From assembly GCA_013002305.1 (NCBI GenBank), contig JABDKG010000071.1, forward strand, positions 18,602-82,601: 64,000 nt of DNA, given 5' to 3'. This stretch comes from Hellea sp. Its GTDB lineage: Bacteria; Pseudomonadota; Alphaproteobacteria; Caulobacterales; Maricaulaceae. Below the pieces are notes generated by a model. It searched no databases. It saw only the letters and a list, made by a program, of their open reading frames with translations, and was not told the DNA's origin. Below are positions 39,501 to 45,349 of the stretch, one piece after another. Within the stretch, counting starts at the first letter, position 1, and each line of letters starts with the position of its first letter. Both the position numbers and the translations under genes were made by a program.

Positions 39501-40857
39501 CACTGCCCGCGCGGACATTATCAAAGATCAGAATATTGGCACGAATAGCTTCGCGGAAGCCTCAGCCGAATATGCGGTCAATGACAATATCAAAGTTGCC
39601 GCTGGTCTATCTTACAATGATGATGGCCGCGCCAATGCCGGGACATCCGTCGGTGCCCGCGCTGAATATGCCCTTAATGAGGACGATAAAGTCTATGTCT
39701 TCGGCCAGGCCGCTATTGATGGTGATAATGTTCGGACAACAGACCGGGCCGGTGTTGGCGCGGAGGTTCGTCTCGGCAATGACCTACTGGTCGGCGCCGA
39801 AGTCTCGGGCGGTGAAGACGGACTGGGCGCGCGCGTCTCGGCCCGCCACCAGCAGGAAGATGGCGATGAATATTATGTCGCCTATGATCTGCCGCTCAAT
39901 TCCAGCGCGGCCAGCAATTACGGAACGCTCAATGTCGGCGCCCGTGAACGCTTCAACGACGCGCTGTCAGTATATGGCGAAGAGCGGATGCAGTTTAATG
40001 AACGCGGTTTAAATGGCGTCACCCACGCTTACGGGGTTGATTATAAGCCGGGCAATTGGAAATTCGGACTTTCCGGTGAAATGGGCCGGGTTGATGATTT
40101 GGACCGTGAAGCTGTCTCTGCGACGATCGGATTTAACGATGAACGTATGCGGGCAGGCGTCACCAGCGAATATCGTCAGGACGAGAATGTTCTGACCGGT
40201 GACAAGCGCCGGACATGGCTGCTACGCACATCTGCTCAATACCAGATGAGTGATGAGCTGCGCTTGCAAGCCAAGCTCAACACGGCGCAGTCCGATCAAG
40301 CGACCAGCACGCTGCCGCTCGATTTCCATGATGCCGAGTTCACCGAAGCATCTCTCGCCATGGCCTATCGCCCGATCTGGGATGATCGCCTGAATGTTCT
40401 GGCCAAAGCTGTTCATCTCTATGATCTGTCACCGAGCACACAACGCTTTAACGGCGAAGCTGTGAACTACCGCCAGAAAAGCCAGATTTACTCGCTGGAT
40501 GCATCCTACGATGTCATGCCGCGCCTGACGCTCGGTGCTAAATATGGCCACCGTAGCGGATATGTCACCGATAGCCGGGAGAGCGATGACTTCTTTAAAT
40601 CATCGGCCGATCTGGGTGTGATCCGTATGGACTACCATCTGACTCACCGCTGGGACGCGACCATTGAAGGACGCTTCCTCAGTGTCGGCGACGGCGCAAT
40701 TGAACGCACCGGGGGTCTGGGCATGCTCTACCGTCATATCAACGACAATGCCAAAGTCGGTGTCGGCGTGTCTTACGGGGGAATTGATCCGGATTACATC
40801 CTCGCCCAAGAAGAGGAAGATTTCGGACTATTGATTAATGTGGTCGGGAAGTTCTAA
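24583..40857 (+). CDS. Giant 5424-aa outer-membrane protein with Ig-like repeats and a C-terminal beta-barrel-like domain
   Basis: The start has AAGG upstream; later ATGs (24616, 24658) are possible. Residues 1-65 are a long signal peptide ending NTALA. An N-terminal domain (66-270) is followed by Ig-like repeats of the DUF11/DUF7507 kind: two divergent units, thirteen exact 113-residue units (513-1981) and about fourteen further units to about 3476. Then come DUF11-like units, a DxDxDG-rich segment (DRDGDGIVDCED, about 3611-3643) that looks calcium-binding, and an SdrD_B-like unit (GRVYDDVNHNGYPDDGEPG, about 4076). From about 4565 to the end the sequence alternates as amphipathic strands and closes with Phe, typical of outer-membrane barrels. 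Function is probably surface structure, adhesion or envelope scaffolding. HxlR sites lie upstream and a strong terminator follows. Confidence 0.93.
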   Translation: MFIFKNHTQPMKFTWASIMIQLFWKMTAGALFGRGERRKTRKLATGARAAVAALTCVFMSNTALATTFTETVPNGNGAIPNTYPPVGGTMFVLIGQNGNIYYQFVNPSTQFEGFQNTGTPTAFQGSPTFQLGPTQTLNCGTISCTDYFGGSIVEGYVRLTARDGDSCPGNFDYQDLTFNVNGIAVSSFSDLPASSVERTNFAGDTSLGFENCFRNQGTTETNTGWFDLTSNATLLANILSTGGTTPTITDTDPDDNRWFFTDGNDATGSPEVAPGITIEKSADKSSYSTVGEVVTYSFLVTNVGSVTVNNIVVTDSFITGTISCPQTSLVTGEFMTCTATHTISQQNIDDAATFVNTAEVNGNPTEGQLTEQSGELTITGPPANNTGTLTKTADVDTNLVLNDVVTYSYLVENTGNITWDNVTIADTHNGTGSLSAISPAPLTLSPGQSQTFTATYTITQADVDAGVPITNAAQITNTPKRGTFTSPTANESVSTTGTDSLDIVKGAPTLNNDADSSGDITAGDTLEYTVTVTNDGTKTLNNVIVSDTNLTPGSNTCASVAPAGTCVLTGTHIVSQAEANAGTVSNTASVTSTEVPGPTPSNTVNTPVEQDPALTNVKAVPTLNTDADSSGDITAGDTLEYVVTVTNTGNITLNNIVVSDTQLTPSSNSCATVAPGGTCVLTGTHLVSQAEADAGTIANTASVTSTEVPGPTPSNTVNTTVEQNSSLTNVKANPSLNTDADSSGDITAGDTLEYVVTVTNTGNVSLTNVVVSDSQLTPSSNTCASVAPGATCVLTGTHIVSQSEANAGTIANTASVTSTEVPGPTPSNTVNTAVEQDAALTNVKSSPTLSTDADSSGDITAGDTIQYVVTVTNTGNITLNNIVVSDSQLTPGSNTCASVAPGNTCVLTGTHLVTQTEANAGTIVNTASATSTEVPGPTPSNTVNTTVEQDPALTNVKANPTLTNDADSSGDITEGDTLEYVVTVTNTGNVTLNNVIVSDSQLTPSSNSCATVAVGGTCILTGTHLVTQAEADAGTIANTASATSTEVAGPTPSNTVNTAVEQDASLTNVKATPTLTTDADSSGDVTAGDTLTYVVTVTNTGNITLNNVVVSDAQLTPSSNTCASVAPGATCALTGTHIVSQTEADAGTIANTASATSTEVSGPTPSNTVNTTVEQDSSLTNVKGTPTLTTDADSSGDITAGDTIEYVVTVTNTGNITLNNVVVSDSQLTPSSNTCASVVPGSTCILTGSHLVTQAEADAGTIANTASATSTEVAGPTPSNTVNTPVGQDAALTNVKGTPTLTTDADSSGDITAGDTLTYVVTVTNTGNVTLNNVVVSDAQLTPSSNTCASVAPGATCALTGTHVVSQTEADAGTISNTASATSTEVPGPTPSNTVNTPVGQDAALTNVKGTPTLTTDADSSGDITAGDTIEYVVTVTNTGNVSLNNVVVSDSQLTPSSNTCASVAPAATCLLTGTHVVSQAEANAGTIANTASVTSTEVPGPTPSNTVNTTVEQDPAMTNVKGAPTLTTDADSSGDITAGDTIEYVVTVTNTGNITLNNVVVSDTQLTPSSNSCASVVPGSTCVLTGSHLVSQAEADAGTISNTASATSTEVPGPTPSNTVNTPIGQDAALTNVKGTPTLTTDADSSGDITAGDTIEYVVTVTNTGNVTLNNIVVSDTQLTPSSNSCATVAVGGTCVLTGTHVVSQAEANAGTIANTASTTSTEVPGPTPSNTVNTTVEQDPAMTNVKGTPTLTTDADSSGDITAGDTIEYVVTVTNTGNITLNNVVVSDTQLTPSSNSCAAVAPGATCILTGTHLVSQSEADAGTISNTASATSTEVPGPTPSNTVNTPVAQDAAITNVKGTPTLTTDADSSGDITAGDTIEYVVTVTNTGNITLNNIVVSDTQLTPSSNSCATVAVGGTCILTGTHLVTQAEADAGNIANTASATSTEVAGPTPSNTVNTPVGQDAELTIVKTALDTSFVAVGDTINYEYLVTNSGNVSISDLSVSDDKILTPNMVSCPVAALMPTENTTCTATYTVTQADLDMGFITNIAEATGTPSGGTLAPASATETVNGDQTSAMDFVKTIVDQQFSMPGDVTTYEYVVTNSGNVTLVDQITVSDNRIASVNCPGIPTGGLLPGDTLTCTASYTVTQADLDSGSVTNIATATSGTTTSPVASATTPANQNPALTLVKAAQFNNYANAGEVVTYEFTVTNSGNLSISEDISVTDDKIGTFTCHTGTLAPSDSHMCTADYTITQADIDTGSVTNQAYAESGALVSPPVTVTVSGTQTSVMTFDKRAVTTSFTQDGEVLNYEFDVTNSGNVTLSNIMLTDSLTTVSCPTNSLLPTATMTCTASYTVTQADVDAGEVINNASATATIPGGSTIEEIDSVTVSGNGTPSLTFAKTAIDTSYAAVGDVLNYEFPIENTGPITLFNISISDSLTTANCPMTSLAPMESMVCTASYSVIQADIDAGSVTNNASVSSELPGGTAGPGGTDSAIVGGNANPQMTIVKAAIETDYASVGNILNYTYDVTNSGNVTINSVSVTDDLIPTVNCPSTILAPMATMQCSGQYTITQADIDAGSVTNIASAVGAPEQGVLTPPTDSVTVNAAQMESLGIDKVATSADYNSVGDILTYDYIVTNTGNVTVTNAISVTDDRIATVNCPALPVGGLAPNAAITCTASYIVNQADIDAGSVTNIASATSGIVTSPVDSETVNAVQGPALSVVKTATDPTYAAIGDTIAYNYQVFNAGNTTITSAITVTDDKIATVNCPALPVGGLVPGASLTCTATYTVNQADIDAGSVTNIASATDGNVTSPNATESVPATQSPAMETVKTATNINFTLPGDITSYEYVVTNTGNTSITTPISVSDNLIPTVNCPALPIGGLAPGSSITCTADYTVTQADLDRGSVTNLASATSGGVSSPPTSETIPANATSALSVIKSSTDTTYAAVGDILTYSYEIENNGNLTLTGNTEIVDNKIGTFVCFTGNLTPGSSRTCTATYAVTQEDIDNGSVTNDAFAQNQTLVSPPASVTINGMQTPDLAVVKTALNTDYTNVGDILDYQYEVTNRGNTTITLPVSVSDDRIAVVNCPNLPVGGLAPNASITCTASYNVTQADIDAGSVTNLASATDGVATSPVDSATVNANQSSTLLLSKVGTTGDYSAVGDVLNYEFIITNSGTTTVTAAMSVTDDKIPSVSCPALPVGGLTPGGMLTCTGSYTVTQADIDTGSVTNIAMATSGSTNSNVDTETISAVQQPAMTIDKSSSSTSFAAAGDIVSYSYLVTNSGNTTIVDPITVSDDKIPSVNCPALPVGGLPINGTLTCTADYTVTQADVDAGFVTNIASSSSGTTTSPVDSETVSASQAPSLAIVKTALTATYRVPGDVVSYSYVVTNDGNVTITDPITVSDDRIATVNCPALPVGGLAPDASITCLADYVTTQADVNNGSVTNLATAGSGLIQSPTTSETVDANSEPSMTINKSVAGMVQAFGPLFDLTYEIEVENTGNVTLTDFQVSDDLATLLAPSTMVNTPIVSVSGIQGASSNAGYNGLTDVDLLSGTPTLDVGDSGIITIAVRIDTTEGGPAQANTAYSNASQFVEPTPSNPASIDPEDKDKDGAIDGIESCSEDRDGDGIVDCEDYDPTGYFYCEENGQILAGGGISIMGPNGANASIGSQNGIVIVEDGSNGFYQFYVTSPGTYTMTPTYPATGAPSTDRPVMAGALDVSSLMTNPGILGSGEVGSTGILADYSAPTNTPFYFEFDIEAGDPNVFMNNIPLQHCGVPELTLAKSVIGNPMSQPDGSQIVTYQFDVSNTGETQVDNIQITDDLGAVFGDTNVVVNSNQITAEPAAYTGAENPGFDGVIDINVLDGLGSLESGENLSVQIQTSLTPDNSGDFINSASVSGANPLTGVAIAGTGTATVNLTPASEVRDLMVTKAARPRTVQIGDPVLYTIEVTNNGIGNISDVSIVDNIPAGFAYIPNSATVSDATTSVQIEPTLPSANSLTWNMNSMTAAPLDFIAPGETIAVNLRLLAGPNVEFGAHENQAFAVSSTGERSAIATATVDYIPEPTFDCTPVLGRVYDDVNHNGYPDDGEPGLPGVRLVTVNGDIITTDQFGRYHIPCAAIADSEHGTNFLLKADVRTLPLGFTPTTENPRVVRATRGKFVKMNFGAAFRPKLRVDLYASDYSQGVLTTDAARRIETVIEAAQSVNRAIIVYHASESEDVTQAQAHLTMALDAIKDLAPKSLRDIALEASWDGVKTLSDNAGLEFTTTNPAAIPSERILFVSDERGGLTPDMEVKPALRGDHGSDALGGDTRDSSISFAGRSETIGEGTARPGRLQRWVGWANTQSSYAEGPEIETKVDSLDPVKRLNAQANVVATAQGRMVMAETYHNYGAFTNTLEIRLFDADRSVRGEPIAVSKVNDGYATIPVATAWPEDIVYVLRAYGKDGDFDETAPKVLIVGDPGADLTQEEWDAQSYTAFGQNSLVKSNVTVRGGAVRVYGRNINADEIGVMGQRVRVDETGKFVAEQLLPSGSQAVELWLPGADNSVNRVVRMVDVKSRDTFYVAQAEATIGTRPSNSDTFAEGRLAFYVRSRLSDRWAFTATADTGEARIEDLLKGLDDKDVSQMLRRLDPDKYYPVYGDDSTIEQDAPTSGRVYARLERDDDYLLWGNYQTNFSDTEFARVQRTLYGAKLYWDEDEATDLGDAQTTFTAYMADGGTLQGRDELQGTGGSVYYLRRGDISIGSEILRIETRDSISGLVIESRRLVYGTDYDMDFIQGRIILNQPLSSSSNDGRLFRDGSLSGNREVLVADYEYTPVLGGDDDAMIYGARATRWIGDLVKLGGTYNHSDDGGSESDLFELDATLQIAAGTYIKAEIAQTKGQGVQTFQSIDGGFTYNPMSRGGLNNDDKAMAYSVEAASDLGDILNKNGRIHAYWRKREAGFAGYAESTGQEVEQYGGGLQLDVSDDLKVTARADIIKDQNIGTNSFAEASAEYAVNDNIKVAAGLSYNDDGRANAGTSVGARAEYALNEDDKVYVFGQAAIDGDNVRTTDRAGVGAEVRLGNDLLVGAEVSGGEDGLGARVSARHQQEDGDEYYVAYDLPLNSSAASNYGTLNVGARERFNDALSVYGEERMQFNERGLNGVTHAYGVDYKPGNWKFGLSGEMGRVDDLDREAVSATIGFNDERMRAGVTSEYRQDENVLTGDKRRTWLLRTSAQYQMSDELRLQAKLNTAQSDQATSTLPLDFHDAEFTEASLAMAYRPIWDDRLNVLAKAVHLYDLSPSTQRFNGEAVNYRQKSQIYSLDASYDVMPRLTLGAKYGHRSGYVTDSRESDDFFKSSADLGVIRMDYHLTHRWDATIEGRFLSVGDGAIERTGGLGMLYRHINDNAKVGVGVSYGGIDPDYILAQEEEDFGLLINVVGKF
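26119..30525 (+). repeat. Thirteen tandem 339-bp coding repeats
   Basis: Thirteen units of exactly 339 bp (113 codons) run in phase: the DADSSGD codons start at 26119 and at each +339 step to 30187, with no indel. Each unit begins with D-x-D-x-S-G-D-I-T-x-x-D, holds a C-x7-C pair (SNTCASVAPGATC or similar), and ends in a Pro-rich linker VPGPTPSN. Some units are nearly identical at DNA level: 27892-27993 equals 28570-28671 over 102 bases, a shift of two units. Later units in the gene vary in length and have diverged. Confidence 0.95.
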
Positions 40858-40880
40858 GATCCGCTCGATAAAACAAATGC

Positions 40881-40910
40881 AAGCCCCGGATATTTCCGGG
40901 GCTTTTTTGG
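40881..40910 (+). terminator. Rho-independent terminator of the giant gene
   Basis: AAGCCCCGGA (40881-40890) pairs perfectly with TCCGGGGCTT (40895-40904) over a four-base loop and is followed by more T. It lies 24 bases after the giant gene stop and isolates it from mscS. Confidence 0.92.
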
Positions 40911-41018
40911 TTCTAATCACCCTTTAATATTTATGCGATTCAGGTCATAAAATGACGGTGCAAAAGAAGCACTCATTCGGCTGGCTTAATTAGCGAGCCC
41001 TGATGTGAGCGATAAAAA

Positions 41019-41996
41019 ATGATCAAAAGCAGTCTTAACCGGTTTATTCGTGCTCTGTTCCAGACCAACTCAGGTTGGACTCGCTGGATCGTTGCGCTGA
41101 TATTGTTGGCCTATTTTACGGTGCAGAACCTGTCATTTGTTAAGCCGGTGAGAGACTATCTGGATAGCGCGACATTATCCGTCAAGATTGGCAGTACGTC
41201 TTTGACAGCGTTTGAATTGATAAATGGAATAATGACGTTGATTGCTGTGTTCTGGATTGCCAGTCTTGTGGCGGTTTGGACGGAACGCTCAATTCGCAAT
41301 TTTGACAAGCTCGAACTCAGCACGCGCAGCCTGATTATTTTTGCCTTGAAAATTTTGATTTTCTTCATCGCCCTGATGATCAGTTTAAACTCAATCGGCA
41401 TTGATATGGGGGCGCTGACTATATTTAGCGGTGCAATTGGTATCGGCCTTGGTTTTGGACTACAAAAAATCACTTCAAATTTTATCAGCGGCCTGATCTT
41501 GCTTTATGAAAAATCCATGGAGGTCGGTGATCTGGTTGAATTGACGGCCGGCGATGCCGGGTTCGTTCGCAAAATCGGCGCACGCTTTACGTTGATTGAA
41601 ACTTTTGACAGCAAAGAGATTATGGTCCCGAACGAAGATTTTATCACCGACAGAGTTACAAACTGGACCTATACAAATACACAAGGCCGCGTAGAAATCC
41701 GGTTAGGGATCAGTTACGAGTCCGATATTGAGGTCGCTCTGGATCTGATTGTAAAGGCCGCCACAGAACATCCCCGGTGTAGCCAAACGCCGCCGCCGCA
41801 ATGTCACGTGACCGAATTTGGTGATAGTTCGATCAATTTCCTGTTATATTTCTGGATTGATGACGTCACTGAAGGACGGCTTGAACCCAAAAGCGATGTG
41901 CTGCGGGCCATCTGGAAAAAATTCAAAGACAGCAATGTTGTAATTCCATTTCCGCAACGAGACCTATATATTAAAAACTGGCACGAAAAATCATGA
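41019..41996 (+). CDS. MscS-family mechanosensitive channel
   Basis: 325-aa inner-membrane protein. Three hydrophobic helices lie around residues 20-38, 65-85 and 105-150. The pore helix has the Gly/Ala spacing of MscS (FSGAIGIGLGFGLQKITSNFISGLILLYEKSMEVGDLVEL), followed by the beta domain (DSKEIMVPNEDFIT) and the alpha/beta cytoplasmic cage. It opens under membrane tension to release solutes in hypo-osmotic shock. The stop overlaps the next gene's ATG (ATGA), so it is co-translated with the CorA-like transporter. No strong RBS is seen (TGTGAGCG). Confidence 0.93.
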   Translation: MIKSSLNRFIRALFQTNSGWTRWIVALILLAYFTVQNLSFVKPVRDYLDSATLSVKIGSTSLTAFELINGIMTLIAVFWIASLVAVWTERSIRNFDKLELSTRSLIIFALKILIFFIALMISLNSIGIDMGALTIFSGAIGIGLGFGLQKITSNFISGLILLYEKSMEVGDLVELTAGDAGFVRKIGARFTLIETFDSKEIMVPNEDFITDRVTNWTYTNTQGRVEIRLGISYESDIEVALDLIVKAATEHPRCSQTPPPQCHVTEFGDSSINFLLYFWIDDVTEGRLEPKSDVLRAIWKKFKDSNVVIPFPQRDLYIKNWHEKS

Positions 41997-42964
41997 CCGA
42001 TTTTATTCTTCACGCCTACGCCATCAGTGACAAAGATTGTCATGCGCTTAAAAAAGACCGAATTGTCGATGGGCTAAAAAATGACATGCTGGCATGGGTG
42101 CATCTGGACGCGACCCATCCGGATACGAAAGACTGGCTTGAATCCGAGATTGCCTTTTTAGATCCGTTTATCGTCTCGGCTTTGACCGCCGATGAAACCC
42201 GTCCGCGTATGACGGAAATCGGAGAGGGTATCATGATGATACTCCGAGGCATTAATTTTAACGAAGACCAGGATGATGAGGATATGGTTGGTTTGCGGCT
42301 TTATGCCGACAAATCCAGGATTATCAGCCTCGAGCGACGGCCTGTGATTGCCATTCGTGAATTGGGCGATGCCGTTTCAAAGTCAGAGGGACCGTTTGAT
42401 AGCGGTGAATTTGTCAGCAGTCTGGTTTACCAATTAACGCGCAAAGTCGACCGCGCTGTCGCCGAGATTGACGACACAATGGACGAGACCGAGCGAGAAT
42501 TTGTCGCCTCGGGCGGAGACCGGGATTTACGCCGCGAACTTTCGGACATTCGTATGAAGTCGATCAAGCTGCGCCGCCATCTAGCGCCGCAGCGTGACGC
42601 TTTGTTTGAGCTGAAATCCGCCAAGACCGACATGCTCGATGATAAGGATCGTCGCGCCGTCCATGAAAGCTACAACCGGACTATTCGTTCTGTTGAGGAA
42701 CTCGATGCCGTCCGTGAGCGCTCTCAGATCATCAAGGACGAAATTAGCGCGCAAATGAGCGAAAAGCTCAATCGCAATACTTATGTCTTGTCTTTGATCG
42801 CGGCGATCTTTCTGCCGCTTGGGTTTTTAACCGGACTGTTCGGGATCAATATTGACGGCCTGCCGGGAATCGGCGTTCCAAACGCGTTTTGGCTGTTCTG
42901 CGCCTTTATGACGATCGTCGTTATTATTCAGGTGATCGTGTTTAAAAAACTCAAATGGTTTTAA
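41993..42964 (+). CDS. CorA/ZntB-family divalent metal transporter
   Basis: 323 aa: a large cytoplasmic helical funnel, then two C-terminal membrane helices. The signature loop after the first helix reads GLFGIN, the ZntB-type variant of CorA's GMN, so Zn2+ transport (possibly proton-coupled) is more likely than Mg2+, but CorA-like proteins vary. The stalk helices contain [25 protein letters not shown]. It overlaps mscS by four bases and converges with aroQ, overlapping it by 14 bases at the 3' ends. Confidence 0.92.
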   Translation: MTDFILHAYAISDKDCHALKKDRIVDGLKNDMLAWVHLDATHPDTKDWLESEIAFLDPFIVSALTADETRPRMTEIGEGIMMILRGINFNEDQDDEDMVGLRLYADKSRIISLERRPVIAIRELGDAVSKSEGPFDSGEFVSSLVYQLTRKVDRAVAEIDDTMDETEREFVASGGDRDLRRELSDIRMKSIKLRRHLAPQRDALFELKSAKTDMLDDKDRRAVHESYNRTIRSVEELDAVRERSQIIKDEISAQMSEKLNRNTYVLSLIAAIFLPLGFLTGLFGINIDGLPGIGVPNAFWLFCAFMTIVVIIQVIVFKKLKWF

Positions 42965-43391
42965 GGCTATCGATCATCGCTTTGATCGCCAATTCATAAC
43001 CTTCAGTTCCCAGCCCTAATATGACCGCGTCGGCTAGCGGCGCGATGAAAGATTTATGGCGAAAGCTCTCTCTTTGGTGAGGATTTGAAATGTGCAGCTC
43101 TATGACCTTGCCGGGGAAAGCCCGCAGCGCGTCATGGATCGCGACCGATGTATGGGTATAAGCACCTGCATTGATGATGATGCCGTCACACTCACCGATT
43201 GCCTTTTGGATAAGATCAACTAATTCGCCCTCATGGTTAGACTGGGCGCTGCTCATATCAGCGCCAAGCTCTTTACCGATTTTCAGGCAGTATACGTCAA
43301 TATCTGCCAGAGTTTCGCTGCCATAAATCTCCGGTTCCCTTGTGCCGAGAAGATTAAGGTTTGGGCCGTTTAATATAAGTATGCGCATCAT
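42951..43391 (-). CDS. aroQ: Type II 3-dehydroquinate dehydratase
   Basis: 146 aa (ATG-ATG start; the second may be used). It makes 3-dehydroshikimate in the shikimate pathway. Active-site residues are all visible: Asn13 in NGPNLNLLG, Arg18 and Tyr23 in GTREPEIYG, Asn74 in IINAGAYTH with His80, His100 in ELHISN, and Arg111 in FRHKS. The length is normal, and the family is dodecameric and cytoplasmic. Its ATG overlaps the stop of the 119-aa gene upstream. In many alphaproteobacteria aroQ is followed by accB and accC; here it converges with the CorA-like gene instead. Confidence 0.97.
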   Translation of the reverse strand: MMRILILNGPNLNLLGTREPEIYGSETLADIDVYCLKIGKELGADMSSAQSNHEGELVDLIQKAIGECDGIIINAGAYTHTSVAIHDALRAFPGKVIELHISNPHQRESFRHKSFIAPLADAVILGLGTEGYELAIKAMIDSLKTI

Positions 43392-43747
43392 TTCGCCTTG
43401 ACCTTCATGGCGATGGCCTTGAGCGCGGTTTCAAAAACCTTATCCCCAAGTCCGGCAATTAGGCCGATTTGCGCGCCGTCTATTCGAAGTGGCTCGCCGC
43501 CATTTCTAAACGGATTATCGCGCCAGACTTCGATAATATATTTATCGGCCGTGGCGAATTTTTGTGCCAACGGCATTGCGCTCTCTTGGTTGGACGGCTC
43601 AATGATCAGAAAATCAAAATCATCTGCGCTCACGTCGGTTCCGGAATCGTATATTTTTACGCTCATATGCCGAGCCTCGTCATAGCAGGAAAGCTGGTCT
43701 TTCAAACCAGATGCAGACGGGGCAGATATCAAAACGGATTTTTTCAT
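43388..43747 (-). CDS. AroQ-like pseudoenzyme upstream of aroQ
   Basis: 119-aa protein coupled to aroQ by ATGA overlap. By eye it aligns with AroQ itself: KSVLISAP with [17 protein letters not shown] with [19 protein letters not shown] with [10 protein letters not shown]; and [15 protein letters not shown] with [15 protein letters not shown]. The catalytic loop with Arg and Tyr is missing. Asn74 is replaced by Glu50 and the catalytic His100 by Trp75. It therefore looks like a shortened, inactive paralogue from tandem duplication, perhaps a regulatory or structural partner of the AroQ oligomer. The relation is my own alignment and has not been tested by structure or search. Confidence 0.75.
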   Translation of the reverse strand: MKKSVLISAPSASGLKDQLSCYDEARHMSVKIYDSGTDVSADDFDFLIIEPSNQESAMPLAQKFATADKYIIEVWRDNPFRNGGEPLRIDGAQIGLIAGLGDKVFETALKAIAMKVKAK

Positions 43748-43789
43748 AAACCAAACTCTTAGCCGCGTTATTAGGCGCGGCGCGGGCGA

Positions 43790-43808
43790 TTGACAAATTA
43801 TTTGTCAA
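43790..43808. promoter_or_regulatory. Palindrome TTGACAAATTATTTGTCAA between aroQ operon and symporter
   Basis: TTGACAAA (43790-43797) and TTTGTCAA (43801-43808) are perfect inverted repeats with a three-base spacer, in the 109-base gap between two divergent genes. The left arm contains a consensus -35 box TTGACA. It resembles the GACAA/TTGTC sites of the glucan locus further right, so a related regulator could act here. Confidence 0.5.
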
Positions 43809-43856
43809 ATCTCGGATTGGCGCTAGAGATGAGGTTAAGGGTCTGGAGGAAACTAT

Positions 43857-45302
43857 ATGTCAGATACGACTATCGTCCTGATTACTTTATTTGCCTATAA
43901 AGCTGTTTTGCTGAGCGTTGGCGTTTGGGCATCCAGACGGGTCAAGACCGAAGGTGATTTCTTCCTCGCCGGCCAAGGGCTCGGGGCCTGGACGGCCGGG
44001 CTGTCCTACGCCGCCTCAACCAGTTCAGCATGGGTTTTGCTCGGCTTTACCGGAACCGTTTTTGCCAAAGGCGCTGTCGCGCTTTGGCTGATACCGGGTA
44101 TTTTTGGCGGATATTTGATGACATGGCTGGTGATGGGCCCGCGGCTTAACGCTGAGACTACGGACAAGGGCCATATCACCGTAATAGATTTTTTGACCCA
44201 GGATATTGGTCCGAACTGGAAGCGCCTTATTGGGATCACCTGCGCGGCCATGATTGTTTTTTGCTTTGTGTTTTATATTGCGGCGCAGTTTCAAGCCGCT
44301 GGGAATGCGATTACCGAAGTGTTTGGCCTGAGCTCTGCTGAGGCGGTTATTCTGGGCGCGATCATTATTGTGATTTATTGCCTGCTGGGCGGATTTTGGG
44401 CTGCCAGTATCACCGATGCCTTGCAGGCTGTCGTCATGATGACCGCCTGTATTCTCGTCCCCACTGCCGCGGTTATAGCGGCCGGTGGCTTTGGTGAAAT
44501 AACCGCCAATCTTCACGCCAATGAACCGGCGTCATATTTTAGTTTCACCGGCGGCGTTGCCGGAATGCTGGGAATTGGCGCGGCGATGGGCCTATTCGGG
44601 ACCGGGCTCGGGGCCCTCGGTCAGCCGCAGCTGCTCAACCGGATCATGGCGGTTAAATCTCAGTCCGAGCGCCGCAAAGGCGCCATGATCACGATCGGCT
44701 GGGGCGTAATCATCTATAGCGGTCTAGTCTTGCTTGCCTTTGCCGCCCGTTCGGTGCAGCTGGAAACCGGCGAGGAAAGTCTGTTTTTCGCCGCCGCTAA
44801 AGCCTATTTGTGGCCTGTCTTGGCCGGGATCGTTATTGCTGCCGTCTTATCGGCGGTCATGTCCACCGTTGATAGTCTTCTGCTCGCCGCCGCGTCTGCC
44901 GTCTCCCATGATCTGGGCGTTCACTATAAAAACCCCGGTAGGGCCTTACTGGTCGGGCGCCTGGCGATGGTGGTTGTAGCCATATTGTCTGTCTTTTTGA
45001 CGATTTTCGCGACCGATAAGATTTTTGACCGGGTTCTGTTTAGCTGGGTCGCGCTCGGCGCCGCTTTTGGCCCGGCAATCCTGACCAGATGTCTGGGATG
45101 GACCGTCAAAGATCCGTTCATTCTGGCCGCTATTGTCATTGCGTTTTTCATCGCGGTCCCATCTGCCAATGCCGAATTTATCGGGCAGAGCTTGATAGGC
45201 TGGACTGACCTCCCAAAAGGCTTCACAGAAAAAGCCGATGCGATCGAAAAATGGGGCTCTTGGGCAGCTGGGCTGACCATCCTCTGGCTGGGCCGCAAAT
45301 AA
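43857..45302 (+). CDS. Sodium:solute symporter, PutP-like
   Basis: 481-aa inner-membrane protein with about 13 hydrophobic helices, of the SSS (LeuT-fold) family. The region DFFLAGQGLGAWTAGLSYAA followed by STSSAWVLLGFTG corresponds to the PutP TM2 sodium/proline site. YCLLGGFWAASITDALQAVVMM and a conserved VMSTVDSLLLAAASAVSHDL (Na2 site in TM8) are also typical. Substrate is probably proline or another small carboxylate or amino acid, not fixed by sequence alone. CTGGAGGAAAC lies upstream of the ATG. A terminator serving the opposite strand lies directly after it. Confidence 0.92.
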   Translation: MSDTTIVLITLFAYKAVLLSVGVWASRRVKTEGDFFLAGQGLGAWTAGLSYAASTSSAWVLLGFTGTVFAKGAVALWLIPGIFGGYLMTWLVMGPRLNAETTDKGHITVIDFLTQDIGPNWKRLIGITCAAMIVFCFVFYIAAQFQAAGNAITEVFGLSSAEAVILGAIIIVIYCLLGGFWAASITDALQAVVMMTACILVPTAAVIAAGGFGEITANLHANEPASYFSFTGGVAGMLGIGAAMGLFGTGLGALGQPQLLNRIMAVKSQSERRKGAMITIGWGVIIYSGLVLLAFAARSVQLETGEESLFFAAAKAYLWPVLAGIVIAAVLSAVMSTVDSLLLAAASAVSHDLGVHYKNPGRALLVGRLAMVVVAILSVFLTIFATDKIFDRVLFSWVALGAAFGPAILTRCLGWTVKDPFILAAIVIAFFIAVPSANAEFIGQSLIGWTDLPKGFTEKADAIEKWGSWAAGLTILWLGRK

Positions 45303-45304
45303 AA

Positions 45305-45325
45305 AGCCCTCCGCAAGGGAGGGCT
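45305..45325 (-). terminator. Terminator of the GH3-symporter operon
   Basis: AGCCCTCC (45305-45312) and GGAGGGCT (45318-45325) form an eight-bp stem. Read leftward it is followed by TTTTT, so it ends transcription of the SGLT-type symporter gene that stops at 45350. Rightward it lacks a T-run, but may also act for the PutP-like gene. Confidence 0.8.
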
Positions 45326-45349
45326 CAGCAAACTCATTTATAACTTTGC

